Below are positions 18,460-27,369 of a stretch of 64,000 bases of DNA, piece by piece. The stretch's first letter is position 1. Every line of letters starts with the position of its first letter. The position numbers and the translations under genes are program-made. The notes below the pieces were generated by a model. It was not told the origin of the DNA. It worked only from the letters and a program-made list of their open reading frames with translations, and ran no database searches. Origin of the DNA: Zhongshania aliphaticivorans (GTDB taxonomy: Bacteria > Pseudomonadota > Gammaproteobacteria > Pseudomonadales > Spongiibacteraceae); the NCBI RefSeq assembly GCF_902705855.1, contig NZ_CACSIJ010000012.1, forward strand, positions 42,497-106,496, read 5' to 3'.

Positions 18460-18769
18460 ACGCCTACCTCTTTCTGTTTTTTAACATACCCGGTCATTAC
18501 AAATCCATTGCTAGGGATATCTATTAGCCCAGCATCAACCGCTGCGACAACATCCTAGGATTCTATAGCATAAACAAGGGTTTACACACCCGTTAATCGG
18601 ATTCTTAACGGCTAGATACAACGTACAATCATAACCCTTTATCAACCGTCTTGTCCTGTCTGTTACAATACACAACAATCGTTGGCGCCCAATGTGTTTA
18701 TCACGAATAGTACGAGGTACGGTGGCGACTTCTTTAACTATCTCATTATCAAAAAAGGGCAGGTTAATC
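18460..18769. other. 310-bp divergent intergenic region between TetR gene and arfB
   Basis: It holds a 7-bp inverted repeat (CCGTTAA/TTAACGG) near 18593-18614 that could be a regulatory hairpin. I see no gene with a ribosome site. The arfB frame is open to 18692, but the upstream codons are unlike ArfB and are treated as untranslated. Confidence 0.4.
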
Positions 18770-19183
18770 ATGTTTTGCATATCGCCGTCCGTATCGATCC
18801 CCGACGACGAAATTGAGCTAAGCGCAATCCGTGCTCAAGGCTCAGGCGGGCAAAATGTTAACAAGGTATCATCGGCAATCCATCTTCGTTTCGATATCCG
18901 CGCATCCTCACTGCCAGAGTTCCACAAGCAGAGGTTATTGAATCGAAATGATCAGCGAATAAGTAAAGATGGCGTCATTATTATTAAAGCCCAGCAATTT
19001 CGAACCCAAGAAAAAAACCGCGATGATGCCCTGTCTCGCCTACTTGAGTTAATAAAAGACGCCATTAAAATACTGCCGCCAAGACGACCGACCAAACCCA
19101 CCAAAGGATCGCAAAGACGTCGTATGGACAGTAAATCTCAACGTGGAAAAATTAAAGCCTTGCGCAGTCGTGTAGACGATTAA
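18770..19183 (+). CDS. arfB: Alternative ribosome-rescue factor ArfB (YaeJ)
   Basis: A 137-residue peptidyl-tRNA hydrolase. The catalytic GGQ lies in RAQGSGGQNVNK near residue 25, and a basic tail (PRRPTKPTKGSQRRRMDSK) binds the mRNA channel of stalled ribosomes. E. coli ArfB has 140 residues. The ATG at 18770 with an AGG site before it gives this length; a further 26 codons upstream would be odd. It frees ribosomes stuck on mRNA lacking a stop codon. It stands alone, convergent with the permease gene. Confidence 0.92.
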   Translation: MFCISPSVSIPDDEIELSAIRAQGSGGQNVNKVSSAIHLRFDIRASSLPEFHKQRLLNRNDQRISKDGVIIIKAQQFRTQEKNRDDALSRLLELIKDAIKILPPRRPTKPTKGSQRRRMDSKSQRGKIKALRSRVDD

Positions 19184-19203
19184 AGGCCAAGATCTATTGA
19201 GCC

Positions 19204-19974
19204 CTAGCCCTTTAGTAATGCCGCCACACTAGCAACAAGTGTCATAACAAATAGGAACCATTTGAGCCCTTTTGGGCTTGTCTTTATGGCTATGCGCACA
19301 CCAATTTTTGCCCCCATGATCGTACCTACCGCCAAAATTAAGCCCGGCACCCACGCCACCAAGTCCTGCCAGATAAAAACCGCTAAAGCAGCTACGGTCA
19401 GCGCCGCAGTGCATACCATTTTTATCGCATTGGTTTTTACCAAGTCGTATCGCAAACTGCCGGCAAGTGCAGCAATCAAAATAAACCCTACTCCCGCCTG
19501 CACAAAGCCCCCATAGACCCCTGCCAGAAAAAGAGTCCAACGCGCATAAGGTGCCTCTTTCATCGACAGCGCCTGGGTACCTAGCGGTGGTGCAACAACA
19601 CTTGGGCGCACCAAAATAATAAACGCCATCGATACCATTGCCAGCAACAAAGCTGGTTTAAGCCATTCACTCGGTGCAAACGCGGCAATGACAGCGCCTA
19701 AGAGTGAACCAAGCAAAGTGGGCTTTAAAATACCGAAGAGATCCTGACGCGCTAACTGGCCATGACGATCAAAGTCCTTGGCAGCGGTCAGCGACTGCAT
19801 TAATACACCCACACGATTTGTTGCGTTTGCAACGTCAGCAGGCAAGCCCATCAACATCAAGGCTGGCAAGGTCAAATTTGATCCACCGCCTGCTAGGGTA
19901 TTAATAATCCCTGCAAGCAAACCAACAACAACCAATAAACCGATTAATGCGGGACTTTGATACATTGCACCCAA
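19204..19974 (-). CDS. TSUP (TauE/SafE) family membrane permease
   Basis: A 256-residue integral membrane protein with about seven to eight hydrophobic segments. It opens with GLLAGIINTLAGGGSNLTLPALM, the duplicated N-terminal motif of the TauE/SafE family, with a related motif near residue 155 (GVYGGFVQAGVGF). Members export sulfite, sulfoacetate or other organic anions across the inner membrane. No neighbour points to a substrate. Confidence 0.88.
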   Translation of the reverse strand: MGAMYQSPALIGLLVVVGLLAGIINTLAGGGSNLTLPALMLMGLPADVANATNRVGVLMQSLTAAKDFDRHGQLARQDLFGILKPTLLGSLLGAVIAAFAPSEWLKPALLLAMVSMAFIILVRPSVVAPPLGTQALSMKEAPYARWTLFLAGVYGGFVQAGVGFILIAALAGSLRYDLVKTNAIKMVCTAALTVAALAVFIWQDLVAWVPGLILAVGTIMGAKIGVRIAIKTSPKGLKWFLFVMTLVASVAALLKG

Positions 19975-20177
19975 TTTAATTACCCCAGTAAAACAGGCGA
20001 AGACTCTCGACCAACAAGCAATGCTGCCATATACCTTGAATCCGACTTATTACCCAGTCTAATAAGTAGATATTCGCATCAAACAGCCCACTTTTTAGCG
20101 CTACTATTGCTCAACATCCAGTCGTTTGATTATTACGTAAATAGCGTGTTGATATTATCAATATTACGGAGAATAAA

Positions 20178-20336
20178 ATGACAAACTCTAAAGCGATTAA
20201 TATAAATATCCCCGTCGTCGCAAATATCATGCTATTTGGCGCATCAATCACTGCAACACAAGCTAGCATCGGAATACTACCTGCTATCGCTCTTGTCCTC
20301 GCATTATTACTCAGCGCAACAGCACTTAGTAGCTAA
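20178..20336 (+). CDS. Small hydrophobic protein, 52 residues, unknown
   Basis: ATG 20178 is preceded by CGGAG eight bases upstream, a good ribosome site. The protein starts MTNSKAININ and then has two hydrophobic stretches (IPVVANIMLFGASI and IGILPAIALVLALLLSATAL), consistent with one or two membrane spans, and stops at TAA 20334. A 13-bp palindrome TTGATA-T-TATCAA (20149-20161) lies 16 bp upstream. It sits just before the Hpt/response-regulator pair. No family is recognised; small membrane proteins of this type are often regulators or toxins, but nothing here decides that. Confidence 0.5.
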   Translation: MTNSKAININIPVVANIMLFGASITATQASIGILPAIALVLALLLSATALSS

Positions 20337-20514
20337 ATCAAGGCCACGTACTACAATGCCTAACAAAGGGCTACAGCTACAAAATACTGGCGAGTTAGAT
20401 TTGTCACCGACAGCTACCACTCATTACAGTACATGTATTATTCTTGTAGTAATGCAACACAAATACGAACAAGTAGTTGCAATCAACTCACCGCAGCAAA
20501 AATGAAGAGGCGAT

Positions 20515-20865
20515 ATGATACTGGACGAAGCCCGAGTTCAGGACATGACTCGGAACAATACAAAGTTAATCGCCTCTATATCACAACTGTTTCTGAACGA
20601 ACTTCCTGATATGATCGCCACTATTGAGCGGGCATATAATCAAAATGACTACAATGCCCTAGCAAACGCGGTGCACCGTTTGAAAAGCGCGCTTGGAAAT
20701 TTCGCAAGCAAAAGCTACTACAATGAATTCTCACACCTAGAGTCTTTAGCACTGAATGCTAGCACTGCAGGGAACTCATTAGCGGAATGGTTCACCGCAT
20801 GGACTGCGGCAAAACAGAAACTTGAGCAAATGGTCAACGAGCTAAAAAGCATGGCAGGTATCTAA
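20515..20865 (+). CDS. Histidine phosphotransfer (Hpt) domain protein
   Basis: A 116-residue helical protein. H54 in ANAVHRLKSALGNF is the phospho-accepting His of Hpt domains. The rest fits a four-helix bundle. Hpt proteins relay phosphate between a hybrid kinase and a response regulator. It lies four bases before the response regulator-GGDEF gene, so the two are translationally linked and very probably phospho-partners. No sensor kinase lies in the window. Confidence 0.85.
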   Translation: MILDEARVQDMTRNNTKLIASISQLFLNELPDMIATIERAYNQNDYNALANAVHRLKSALGNFASKSYYNEFSHLESLALNASTAGNSLAEWFTAWTAAKQKLEQMVNELKSMAGI

Positions 20866-20869
20866 ATCC

Positions 20870-21760
20870 GTGGACGTTCTCATTGTCGACGACGACGCAA
20901 TAACCCGCTTCGCTCTCTCTGCGGCATTAGAAGAGTGGGGCTTTGTATCCGTGCTTGCTGAAAACGCCGACCAAGCTCTTAAAACACTTGCTACCGAAAC
21001 TACTCCCCACCTACTTATTATCGACTGGTCGATGCCAGGTATGAGTGGGCCAGATTTATGCAAAACCATACGCAAGCGTGAAGATGGTCAATTTTTCTAC
21101 ATTCTTATGCTTACGGGCAAAGAAGGTAATGAGGCCATAATTGAAGCGATGGAAGCCGGCGCTGACGACTTCCTCAGCAAGCCCTTTGACCACCGTGTGT
21201 TAAAAGTACGAATTGCCGCCGGCAGCCGCATTGTTCGCCTAGAGCAAACCCTCAACCAATTAGCCTCTCGGGATGCACTCACGCAATGCTGGAACAGACG
21301 CATGATCGACGAGCTATTTGCCAATAGCATTGCGGAATCTACCAGAAAGCGCAGCAAATTCTCATTGATGGTATTAGATATCGATCATTTCAAACGAGTA
21401 AATGACACCTTCGGTCACTCGGCGGGCGACGCAGCCTTAAAACACGTTGTTAATATTTTAAATACCAATCTGCGTGAGTATGATCAGGTGGGACGCTACG
21501 GCGGTGAAGAGTTTGTCATACTGCTCCCCGCCACTGACCGCAATGAGGCCTGGGGAGTGGCAGAGCGAATTCGTTCCGCTATTCAATTTCAGCCTACTAT
21601 TCTTAACGACGACCTCAAAATAGATGTCACCGCGAGCATTGGCATTGCAGAATTTGACCGCAGTCGCGACGCCAACCAAAGCGCATTTTTTGAACGTGCG
21701 GACAAAGCCCTGTATACGGCTAAGCAGACCGGCAGAAATCGCATTATTTGTTCAGAATAA
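20870..21760 (+). CDS. Response regulator with GGDEF diguanylate cyclase domain
   Basis: A 296-residue PleD-like protein with a GTG start. The receiver domain (residues 1-115) has the acidic pocket D7-D9, phospho-acceptor D52, T82 and K104. The GGDEF domain (about 130-296) has GGEEF at 213-217, a full active site, and an RxxD product-inhibition site at 204-207. It should make cyclic-di-GMP when phosphorylated and be inhibited by its product. It forms an operon with the Hpt protein. Confidence 0.93.
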   Translation: MDVLIVDDDAITRFALSAALEEWGFVSVLAENADQALKTLATETTPHLLIIDWSMPGMSGPDLCKTIRKREDGQFFYILMLTGKEGNEAIIEAMEAGADDFLSKPFDHRVLKVRIAAGSRIVRLEQTLNQLASRDALTQCWNRRMIDELFANSIAESTRKRSKFSLMVLDIDHFKRVNDTFGHSAGDAALKHVVNILNTNLREYDQVGRYGGEEFVILLPATDRNEAWGVAERIRSAIQFQPTILNDDLKIDVTASIGIAEFDRSRDANQSAFFERADKALYTAKQTGRNRIICSE

Positions 21761-21837
21761 CCGTACTATAGGGTCGATTCAAAATCCGTAATGAATCGAA
21801 TACGTAAAATAATAAAACCTAAAACGGAAGCCAAACT

Positions 21838-22584
21838 GTGGACGCTATCACCCCACCACCGCTGCATCTCTCGCTAAGTGAAACTTGGCGTGCTGGTATC
21901 GAAATCACCGAGCTTGCCTGCAAGATTGCCAGCCTACAAAACACACCGAAAGGTGACGGGCACCCTGTCATGACTCTGCCGGGCTACGGCGGCGCAGACG
22001 GCTGCATGGCTCTACTCAGATATTTCTTAAAAAGTCGCGGCTACCAGAGCTGCGGCTGGGGCCTCGGTCGAAATATGCCGTCAAATCGAATCACTAGTTT
22101 AGCTGAGATGAATGCGTTTCAGGCTGATTTACTGTTACGGCTCAACCAGCAAATCGACACCCTATTTGAAAGCAAACAACAAAAAATCAGCCTCATTGGC
22201 TGGAGCCTAGGGGGTAATTACGCCAATTTGCTTGCCCAAAGCCGTCCAGACGCTATCCGCCAAGTCATCACCCTTGGTACACCCTATGGTGACCCAAGAG
22301 GAACAAGCGCATGGAAAATTTTAAAATGCCTAAACCGGGGCAAGCAATCTGACGCATCACAAAACACCGAAACATGGGCTCACACCAATAACGGCCAGCG
22401 CGAAGTACCCACTACCGCCATATACAGTCCGATAGACGGAATTGTGTCACCACAAATTGCCAAATTGAGCACCAAAAATACCGAGAATATCGCCGTCAAT
22501 TCAAGCCATATCGGCTTCACCGCAAACGCCAAGGTCTATCGGATTATCGCGGAGATACTGGCTCGTCCCCTGCGCCCAATATAA
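21838..22584 (+). CDS. Alpha/beta-hydrolase, PGAP1/lipase-like
   Basis: A 248-residue hydrolase with a GTG start. MTLPGYGGADG forms the oxyanion region, GWSLGG carries the nucleophile Ser, SPIDGIV the acid and SSHIGF the His. This arrangement is found in lipase- and polyhydroxyalkanoate-related alpha/beta-hydrolases. The substrate is unknown. It follows the GGDEF gene after 77 bp with no terminator between, so it may be co-transcribed. Confidence 0.7.
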   Translation: MDAITPPPLHLSLSETWRAGIEITELACKIASLQNTPKGDGHPVMTLPGYGGADGCMALLRYFLKSRGYQSCGWGLGRNMPSNRITSLAEMNAFQADLLLRLNQQIDTLFESKQQKISLIGWSLGGNYANLLAQSRPDAIRQVITLGTPYGDPRGTSAWKILKCLNRGKQSDASQNTETWAHTNNGQREVPTTAIYSPIDGIVSPQIAKLSTKNTENIAVNSSHIGFTANAKVYRIIAEILARPLRPI

Positions 22585-22880
22585 ATTGGGCTCAGATAAG
22601 CACCTATAAAAATTGGCATAAAAACAAGCGCAAAATCGCGCATTACTAAAATAGATGCACTATATTTATCATCTATACAAAAAATATAACCATAAATTTA
22701 ACGCATAATAAACATTAACAAAATTTAACAAACATCAAACCCACTCACAACAAGACGCTGCAACGACATTCAGCCCAAACTAATTCAAGCGGATTATGCC
22801 TGCATTGTCTTTTAGTGGTTAATATGTTTTAACTAATGCAACGCATTAATAACAATAACGATCCTACACGGAGCGCCTAA

Positions 22881-25421
22881 GTGAAAAAATTAACTCCTAT
22901 AGTCTCAGGACTGTGTGCTTTCACCGTTTCAATGAGCAACCCAGTTTTTTCTCAGACCGAGCTTAAAAAATCAGGCTACGCCCTAGAGGAGGTTATTGTT
23001 ACCGCACAGAAAAAAGCGGAATCACTGCAAGACACTCCCATATCACTAACCGCCTTTGGCGAAGAACGCTTAGAAATTGACGGTATAAATAGCCTAAACG
23101 ATATCGGCTCAAAAGTGCCCAGCTTAACGATTGAGCCCTTTCCTATTAACAATGCCACGCTGCGAATTTTTATTCGTGGTATAGGTCTTTCTGATGTACA
23201 GGTTACCCAAGACCCGCCAGTCGGCATCTATGTAGATGGTGTGTATATTGCCCGCTCTACCGGCACGGCCCTAGATGTTGCTGAGCTGCAACGGATAGAA
23301 GTTCTACGTGGGCCACAAGGCACCTTGTATGGTCGCAACACCACCGGTGGCGCGATCAACCTAGTCACCAAGCGGCCCACTACCGACGCTTTCGAGTTAA
23401 AACAAAAATTCACCGCCGGCAATCGCGGTCTATTTACATCGAAAACCTCAGCCAATATTCCTTTAACAGATACCCTAGCAGCCAAAGTAGCCTACCTCAC
23501 CACCAAATCTGACGGTTTTATCGAAAATACCGGCCCTGGCGGTGACTTTGGTGACAGAGAGGTCGAAGGCTATCGCATAGACTTGCGCTGGGACATCAGC
23601 GATAGCATGTCGCTGGATTATGCCTACGACAATTCGGACTTTGAGTACTACAACTCCATGTATCAGTCGATTAATCCGGCGATACAAAATAAGGGCCAGG
23701 CAGAACCTATTCGCGAGTTTGCGGTAAGCGAGTCTAAACACAGTAAAAGTCGTTTTAACAGCATGGCAACAGCCAGAAAATTTGAAGCATCAACCACAGA
23801 AATTGAAGGTCACTCATTTATTCTGACCAAAGATTTCCAAAACGTACAATTCAAATATATCGGCGCCTTCCGTGAACTTAGAGATGCATCTTACGCAGAT
23901 TTAGGAGGCGGCCTCGGCTCTGAGGAATACCGCGTCGATTCCAACGAATACTGCGGCCCCGCAGCTACCGCCCAAACTGGCTCAGACTGTCTGCCGCTGG
24001 TAATACCCGTCATTTCGCAAGAGCAGTATTCACATGAATTTCAGCTTAGCGGCTCGCTCTTCGATGACAGCCTAGACTACATTCTAGGTGCCTATTACTT
24101 TGAAGAGGAAGCCACCGAGAATAACTCGCCACTACACCACCAATTCAGTGCTCGAATCAGCAACGGAATAATCCCCATTCCAGTATTGGGTGAAATCCTC
24201 GGCGGCGTCCTCATCGGCGCTGGTGACGTGCACCTAGTGAATATGCTGTCACAGCGCTACGACATCAAAAACGAAGCAAAAGCCGTATTTGGTCAGTTCA
24301 CCTGGACGCCAAACCTCTTCGACAAGCGCATGCACCTAACCTTTGGCGCCCGCTACTCTGAAGACTCGCGCGAGGCGCTCAAAAACCAAATCGATAAAAC
24401 GTATTTAGAAGTGCGCAGCCTGAATATGGCCATTGATACCGAAGATCTCAGTGCCTTATCGCCGGTACTTGCAGCGGCGGGCTTCCTACTCCCAGGTGAC
24501 CGCAGCTTTGACAATGTACTTGGTGAAAAAGAATTCGATGACGCCTCATTTAGCTTCATCGGCGAATTTGATCTTACCGACGACATAAACGTCTACGGAA
24601 AATTTGTCCAAGCCTATAAGTCCGGCGGTTTTAACACCCGCGATCCACAACGTGGCGCCACCGGCTTTGCTGCCGGCACCCCTGGCAAAGGCGACGACAC
24701 AGCGGTTGAAGCGCCCGATGGCAACGTTTACGGCTTCGGCTTTGCAGACGGATTTGACGAGGAGCGTGTCGCGTCCTTTGAAGCAGGCATTAAGAGCGAG
24801 TTAATGGATCGTCGCCTACGCATAAACGCCAATATTTTCTATAGCGAATACACTGACATTCAGCTCAATTTTATCTTGGCGGGTACCGTTGCAGACACCA
24901 AAGTAGCTAACGCCGGTGAAGCGGAAATGCGCGGCTTTGAAACCGACATTACCTACCTTGCTAGTGAAAACCTCATGCTAATGTTGAACTATGCATTTCT
25001 TGATGCAGAAGTCACCAAAGCCATTGATGAGTTTGGCAACGACCTTACCGACAGCTTTGGGTTTTATTCAGCACCTAGCCAGTCTTACACCGCATCTGCA
25101 GACTACACGGTAGGCCAGTACGACTGGGGACAATTAGCAGTAAACCTGAGCTATAACTTTATGGATAATCGCCGTGGTGGTATTCGAGGCGCAAACTCCA
25201 AAAACGTTTACCTTGGCGAATACGGCTTAATCAACGGCCGGGTTAGCTTTAGCGAAATTCAAGTCAGCAAATACGGCACACTCTACGTCGGCCTATGGGG
25301 TAAAAACCTAGCCGATAAAGAGTACGAAATTACCGCCGTAGACAACCTTCCCCACAGCGACCGGACTGTTATTTGGGGCGATCCAAGAAGTTATGGCATC
25401 GACCTAATCTATCAGTACTAA
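22881..25421 (+). CDS. TonB-dependent outer-membrane receptor
   Basis: An 846-residue receptor. The signal peptide spans about residues 1-25 (ends NPVFSQ). The TonB box region EEVIVTAQKK follows. The plug domain shows SLQDTPISLTAFG, IRGIG, VDGVYIARS, EVLRGPQGTLYGRN and TGGAINLVTKRP, the pattern of the large iron/carbohydrate/hydrocarbon-uptake receptor group common in marine degraders. The C-terminus GIDLIYQY is a barrel end. A TonB-ExbB-ExbD complex would power it. The transported substrate is unknown. The 296 bp before it are very AT-rich with no clear operator. A bidirectional terminator follows. Confidence 0.92.
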   Translation: MKKLTPIVSGLCAFTVSMSNPVFSQTELKKSGYALEEVIVTAQKKAESLQDTPISLTAFGEERLEIDGINSLNDIGSKVPSLTIEPFPINNATLRIFIRGIGLSDVQVTQDPPVGIYVDGVYIARSTGTALDVAELQRIEVLRGPQGTLYGRNTTGGAINLVTKRPTTDAFELKQKFTAGNRGLFTSKTSANIPLTDTLAAKVAYLTTKSDGFIENTGPGGDFGDREVEGYRIDLRWDISDSMSLDYAYDNSDFEYYNSMYQSINPAIQNKGQAEPIREFAVSESKHSKSRFNSMATARKFEASTTEIEGHSFILTKDFQNVQFKYIGAFRELRDASYADLGGGLGSEEYRVDSNEYCGPAATAQTGSDCLPLVIPVISQEQYSHEFQLSGSLFDDSLDYILGAYYFEEEATENNSPLHHQFSARISNGIIPIPVLGEILGGVLIGAGDVHLVNMLSQRYDIKNEAKAVFGQFTWTPNLFDKRMHLTFGARYSEDSREALKNQIDKTYLEVRSLNMAIDTEDLSALSPVLAAAGFLLPGDRSFDNVLGEKEFDDASFSFIGEFDLTDDINVYGKFVQAYKSGGFNTRDPQRGATGFAAGTPGKGDDTAVEAPDGNVYGFGFADGFDEERVASFEAGIKSELMDRRLRINANIFYSEYTDIQLNFILAGTVADTKVANAGEAEMRGFETDITYLASENLMLMLNYAFLDAEVTKAIDEFGNDLTDSFGFYSAPSQSYTASADYTVGQYDWGQLAVNLSYNFMDNRRGGIRGANSKNVYLGEYGLINGRVSFSEIQVSKYGTLYVGLWGKNLADKEYEITAVDNLPHSDRTVIWGDPRSYGIDLIYQY

Positions 25422-25432
25422 TCGCTGGGCAA

Positions 25433-25462
25433 TAAAAAAGGCAGCTCCGGCTGCCTTTTTTT
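25433..25462. terminator. Bidirectional terminator after the TonB receptor gene
   Basis: AAAAAGGCAGC pairs with GCTGCCTTTTT around TCCG; the T-run on the plus strand is seven long. It also ends the convergent chrR transcript. Confidence 0.88.
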
Positions 25463-25511
25463 ATATCTGGGCCCTTCCTGCAGAAAGACCTTCGTAAGCT
25501 CAAATTCAATA

Positions 25512-26192
25512 TTACATACCGACAAAGGGCTGAATCAATTTAGCCAACCAGCCCTTAAAGACCAGTGGCGCATCCATCCCCGCCAAACAAATACAATCCA
25601 TGTCGTCATCTGCTACTGGTTGGTGCTCAACACTGCCATCTAGATCCGCCACATCGCCGGCATTAAACTGACCAAGCTTATCGCTGTAACCACCACGTAA
25701 AATCAGTGTTAACTCACTGCCGCGATGGCTATGTACGGGCATTTTTTGCCCTGCAGCAATACGCAGCAAACGCGCTTGTCCTTCACCGCAATCCAATACA
25801 ATTTGCTTTAGCCCCGGCGCAATCGTTTTTTTCCACGGCAGCTCATCAAAATCAGATTCTTTTAATATATTCCGCAACAAAGATGGCATGGCATCCTGCG
25901 CAGAAGTTGCCTCAGCTGTTGTAAGCGAGCCAACAGCCGCAGGCACCTCACTCTGCGATTCCTGCAAGGCCAATCGCGCTAACATATTGTCCCTAGCTCG
26001 CATAGACAGCGCTTTAGGCGTGAGCGCAGACATCAACTCACCACCCAAACTTTCACCCGCGCGTACCTGCGAACGGCAATGCGGGCAGAACTGTATATGG
26101 CATCCCACTACCAAGGCCAAGGCGGCAGGCAGCGAGCCCGCCGCATAGCTCAGCAAGGTATCTTCATTGGGATGGTGCTCAATCCGGCTCAT
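25512..26192 (-). CDS. chrR: ChrR-type zinc anti-sigma factor
   Basis: A 226-residue protein. The N-terminal anti-sigma domain binds zinc with H7, H32, C36 and C39, the same set as Rhodobacter ChrR. The C-terminal cupin has PVHSHRGSE and a late His. ChrR holds RpoE inactive until singlet oxygen or organic peroxide releases it. Its start overlaps the stop of the sigma gene by four bases, as in typical RpoE-ChrR pairs. Confidence 0.92.
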   Translation of the reverse strand: MSRIEHHPNEDTLLSYAAGSLPAALALVVGCHIQFCPHCRSQVRAGESLGGELMSALTPKALSMRARDNMLARLALQESQSEVPAAVGSLTTAEATSAQDAMPSLLRNILKESDFDELPWKKTIAPGLKQIVLDCGEGQARLLRIAAGQKMPVHSHRGSELTLILRGGYSDKLGQFNAGDVADLDGSVEHQPVADDDMDCICLAGMDAPLVFKGWLAKLIQPFVGM

Positions 26193-26752
26193 AAGCCATT
26201 TTCTCCAAAATACTGACGAAATGCTTTTATCGCCAGTCGTAAACTCGACTTCACACTACCGAGGGGCATACCCGTTTCTTCAGCAATTTCGCTGTGGCTT
26301 TTGCCTTCATAATACGATTTATAAACAACCTGGGCCTGATTCACCGGCAAAGTGTCTAATACCGCCTTTAATCGCTCACCGTCAGCATTTAGACGAACAT
26401 CCGCATCAACGGTCTCCTCTAAGTTTTCATCTGACTCATAAGCTATACCGCGCTGCTTACGTAATTTATCTATCCATAGATTTCTCGCCACGCGAAATAA
26501 CCACGTGCTCACTGCCGCTTTTTCGGCATTGTATAAATGCGCTTTATTCCATAAGGCCAGCAAAGCCTCCTGCGCTAGGTCCTCTGCCATTGACGCCGCC
26601 GCCCCCTGCCCCAATAAATAGGCATTCACTCGAGGCGAAAAGTGGTCGAATAACAACATAAAACTATCTTTATCGCGGCTTTCTGCAATACGAGCCATAC
26701 AGCCAGCCCAAAACTCACCATTGCGTTCCTGCTCGACGGCATTATCTGCCAT
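26189..26752 (-). CDS. rpoE: ECF sigma factor of the RpoE-ChrR (ECF11) group
   Basis: A 187-residue sigma-70-family ECF factor. Region 2 includes DLAQEALLALWNKAH and WLFRVARNLWIDKLRK. Region 4 includes LPVNQAQVVYKSYYEGKSHSEIAEETGMPLGSVKSSLRLA. The paired ChrR-like anti-sigma places it in the ECF11 group, which answers singlet oxygen/photo-oxidative stress. It is co-transcribed after a doxX-like gene. A candidate TAAGA -10 exists upstream of that gene, but the -35 match is poor. Confidence 0.9.
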   Translation of the reverse strand: MADNAVEQERNGEFWAGCMARIAESRDKDSFMLLFDHFSPRVNAYLLGQGAAASMAEDLAQEALLALWNKAHLYNAEKAAVSTWLFRVARNLWIDKLRKQRGIAYESDENLEETVDADVRLNADGERLKAVLDTLPVNQAQVVYKSYYEGKSHSEIAEETGMPLGSVKSSLRLAIKAFRQYFGENGL

Positions 26753-26775
26753 TGATAAACCCCTTAATTCAGACC

Positions 26776-27180
26776 CTATACGTTGCCTGTAGACTTGTGG
26801 ATCAACGTCTGATTATTTTCACTGGTTGACCATAAAATAGCGGCAATCAACACAAATTGCAGCGGAATACGCAACCAAAGCAACTCCGGAGCAACCGGAC
26901 TACCAAATATCGGCACATCACTTATGGCCTGATAAATATTAGCCGGTAACACGAGCAAACAATACAGCGCAGCTAACTTACCAGTGAGTAATCGCGTGCT
27001 CGGCAGTAAAATTCCAATCACTAAGAAAAACTCTAGAACCCCTGTCACCCACACAATCAACTCAGGCCAAGGTAAAAATGGGGGCACAATACCAGCAAAA
27101 TCGTCGGTGACGAGAAAGTGCGCAATACCGCCGAAAAAAAACACCGCGCAAACTAAAACTCTAACCACAATTTTAAGCAT
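26776..27180 (-). CDS. DoxX-family membrane protein
   Basis: A 134-residue integral membrane protein with four hydrophobic segments and the FFFGGIAHFL and PELIVWVTGVLEF segments typical of DoxX/MauE-like proteins. The ATG at 27180 is taken; a GTG at 27192 would add four residues. It lies 23 bp upstream of rpoE on the same strand. DoxX-like proteins often accompany oxidative-stress regulators, which fits a joint singlet-oxygen response. Exact function is unknown. Confidence 0.8.
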   Translation of the reverse strand: MLKIVVRVLVCAVFFFGGIAHFLVTDDFAGIVPPFLPWPELIVWVTGVLEFFLVIGILLPSTRLLTGKLAALYCLLVLPANIYQAISDVPIFGSPVAPELLWLRIPLQFVLIAAILWSTSENNQTLIHKSTGNV

Positions 27181-27369
27181 ATAAGGCCCCACACCACGCT
27201 TTAGATTTGAATCGTGGCCTATTCTTAAACGACGTACTCGCCAATAGACCCGTAAACCAAGGCGCTGTTACACGCAATAAGTAAGATTAGCACAGACCAG
27301 ACGAATAATTAGCATTGCTGCTATCCGCTCCCGCCTATACCATTAAGACTGAAAAACACGGAGAAAAAC

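Noticed and set aside
20236-20505. An 89-codon frame overlapping the small membrane protein
   Set aside because: No ribosome site, low-complexity composition, and it conflicts with the better-supported frame at 20178.
26167-26661. A 164-codon open frame opposite rpoE
   Set aside because: It is a shadow of the sigma-factor gene, with a composition unlike a protein.
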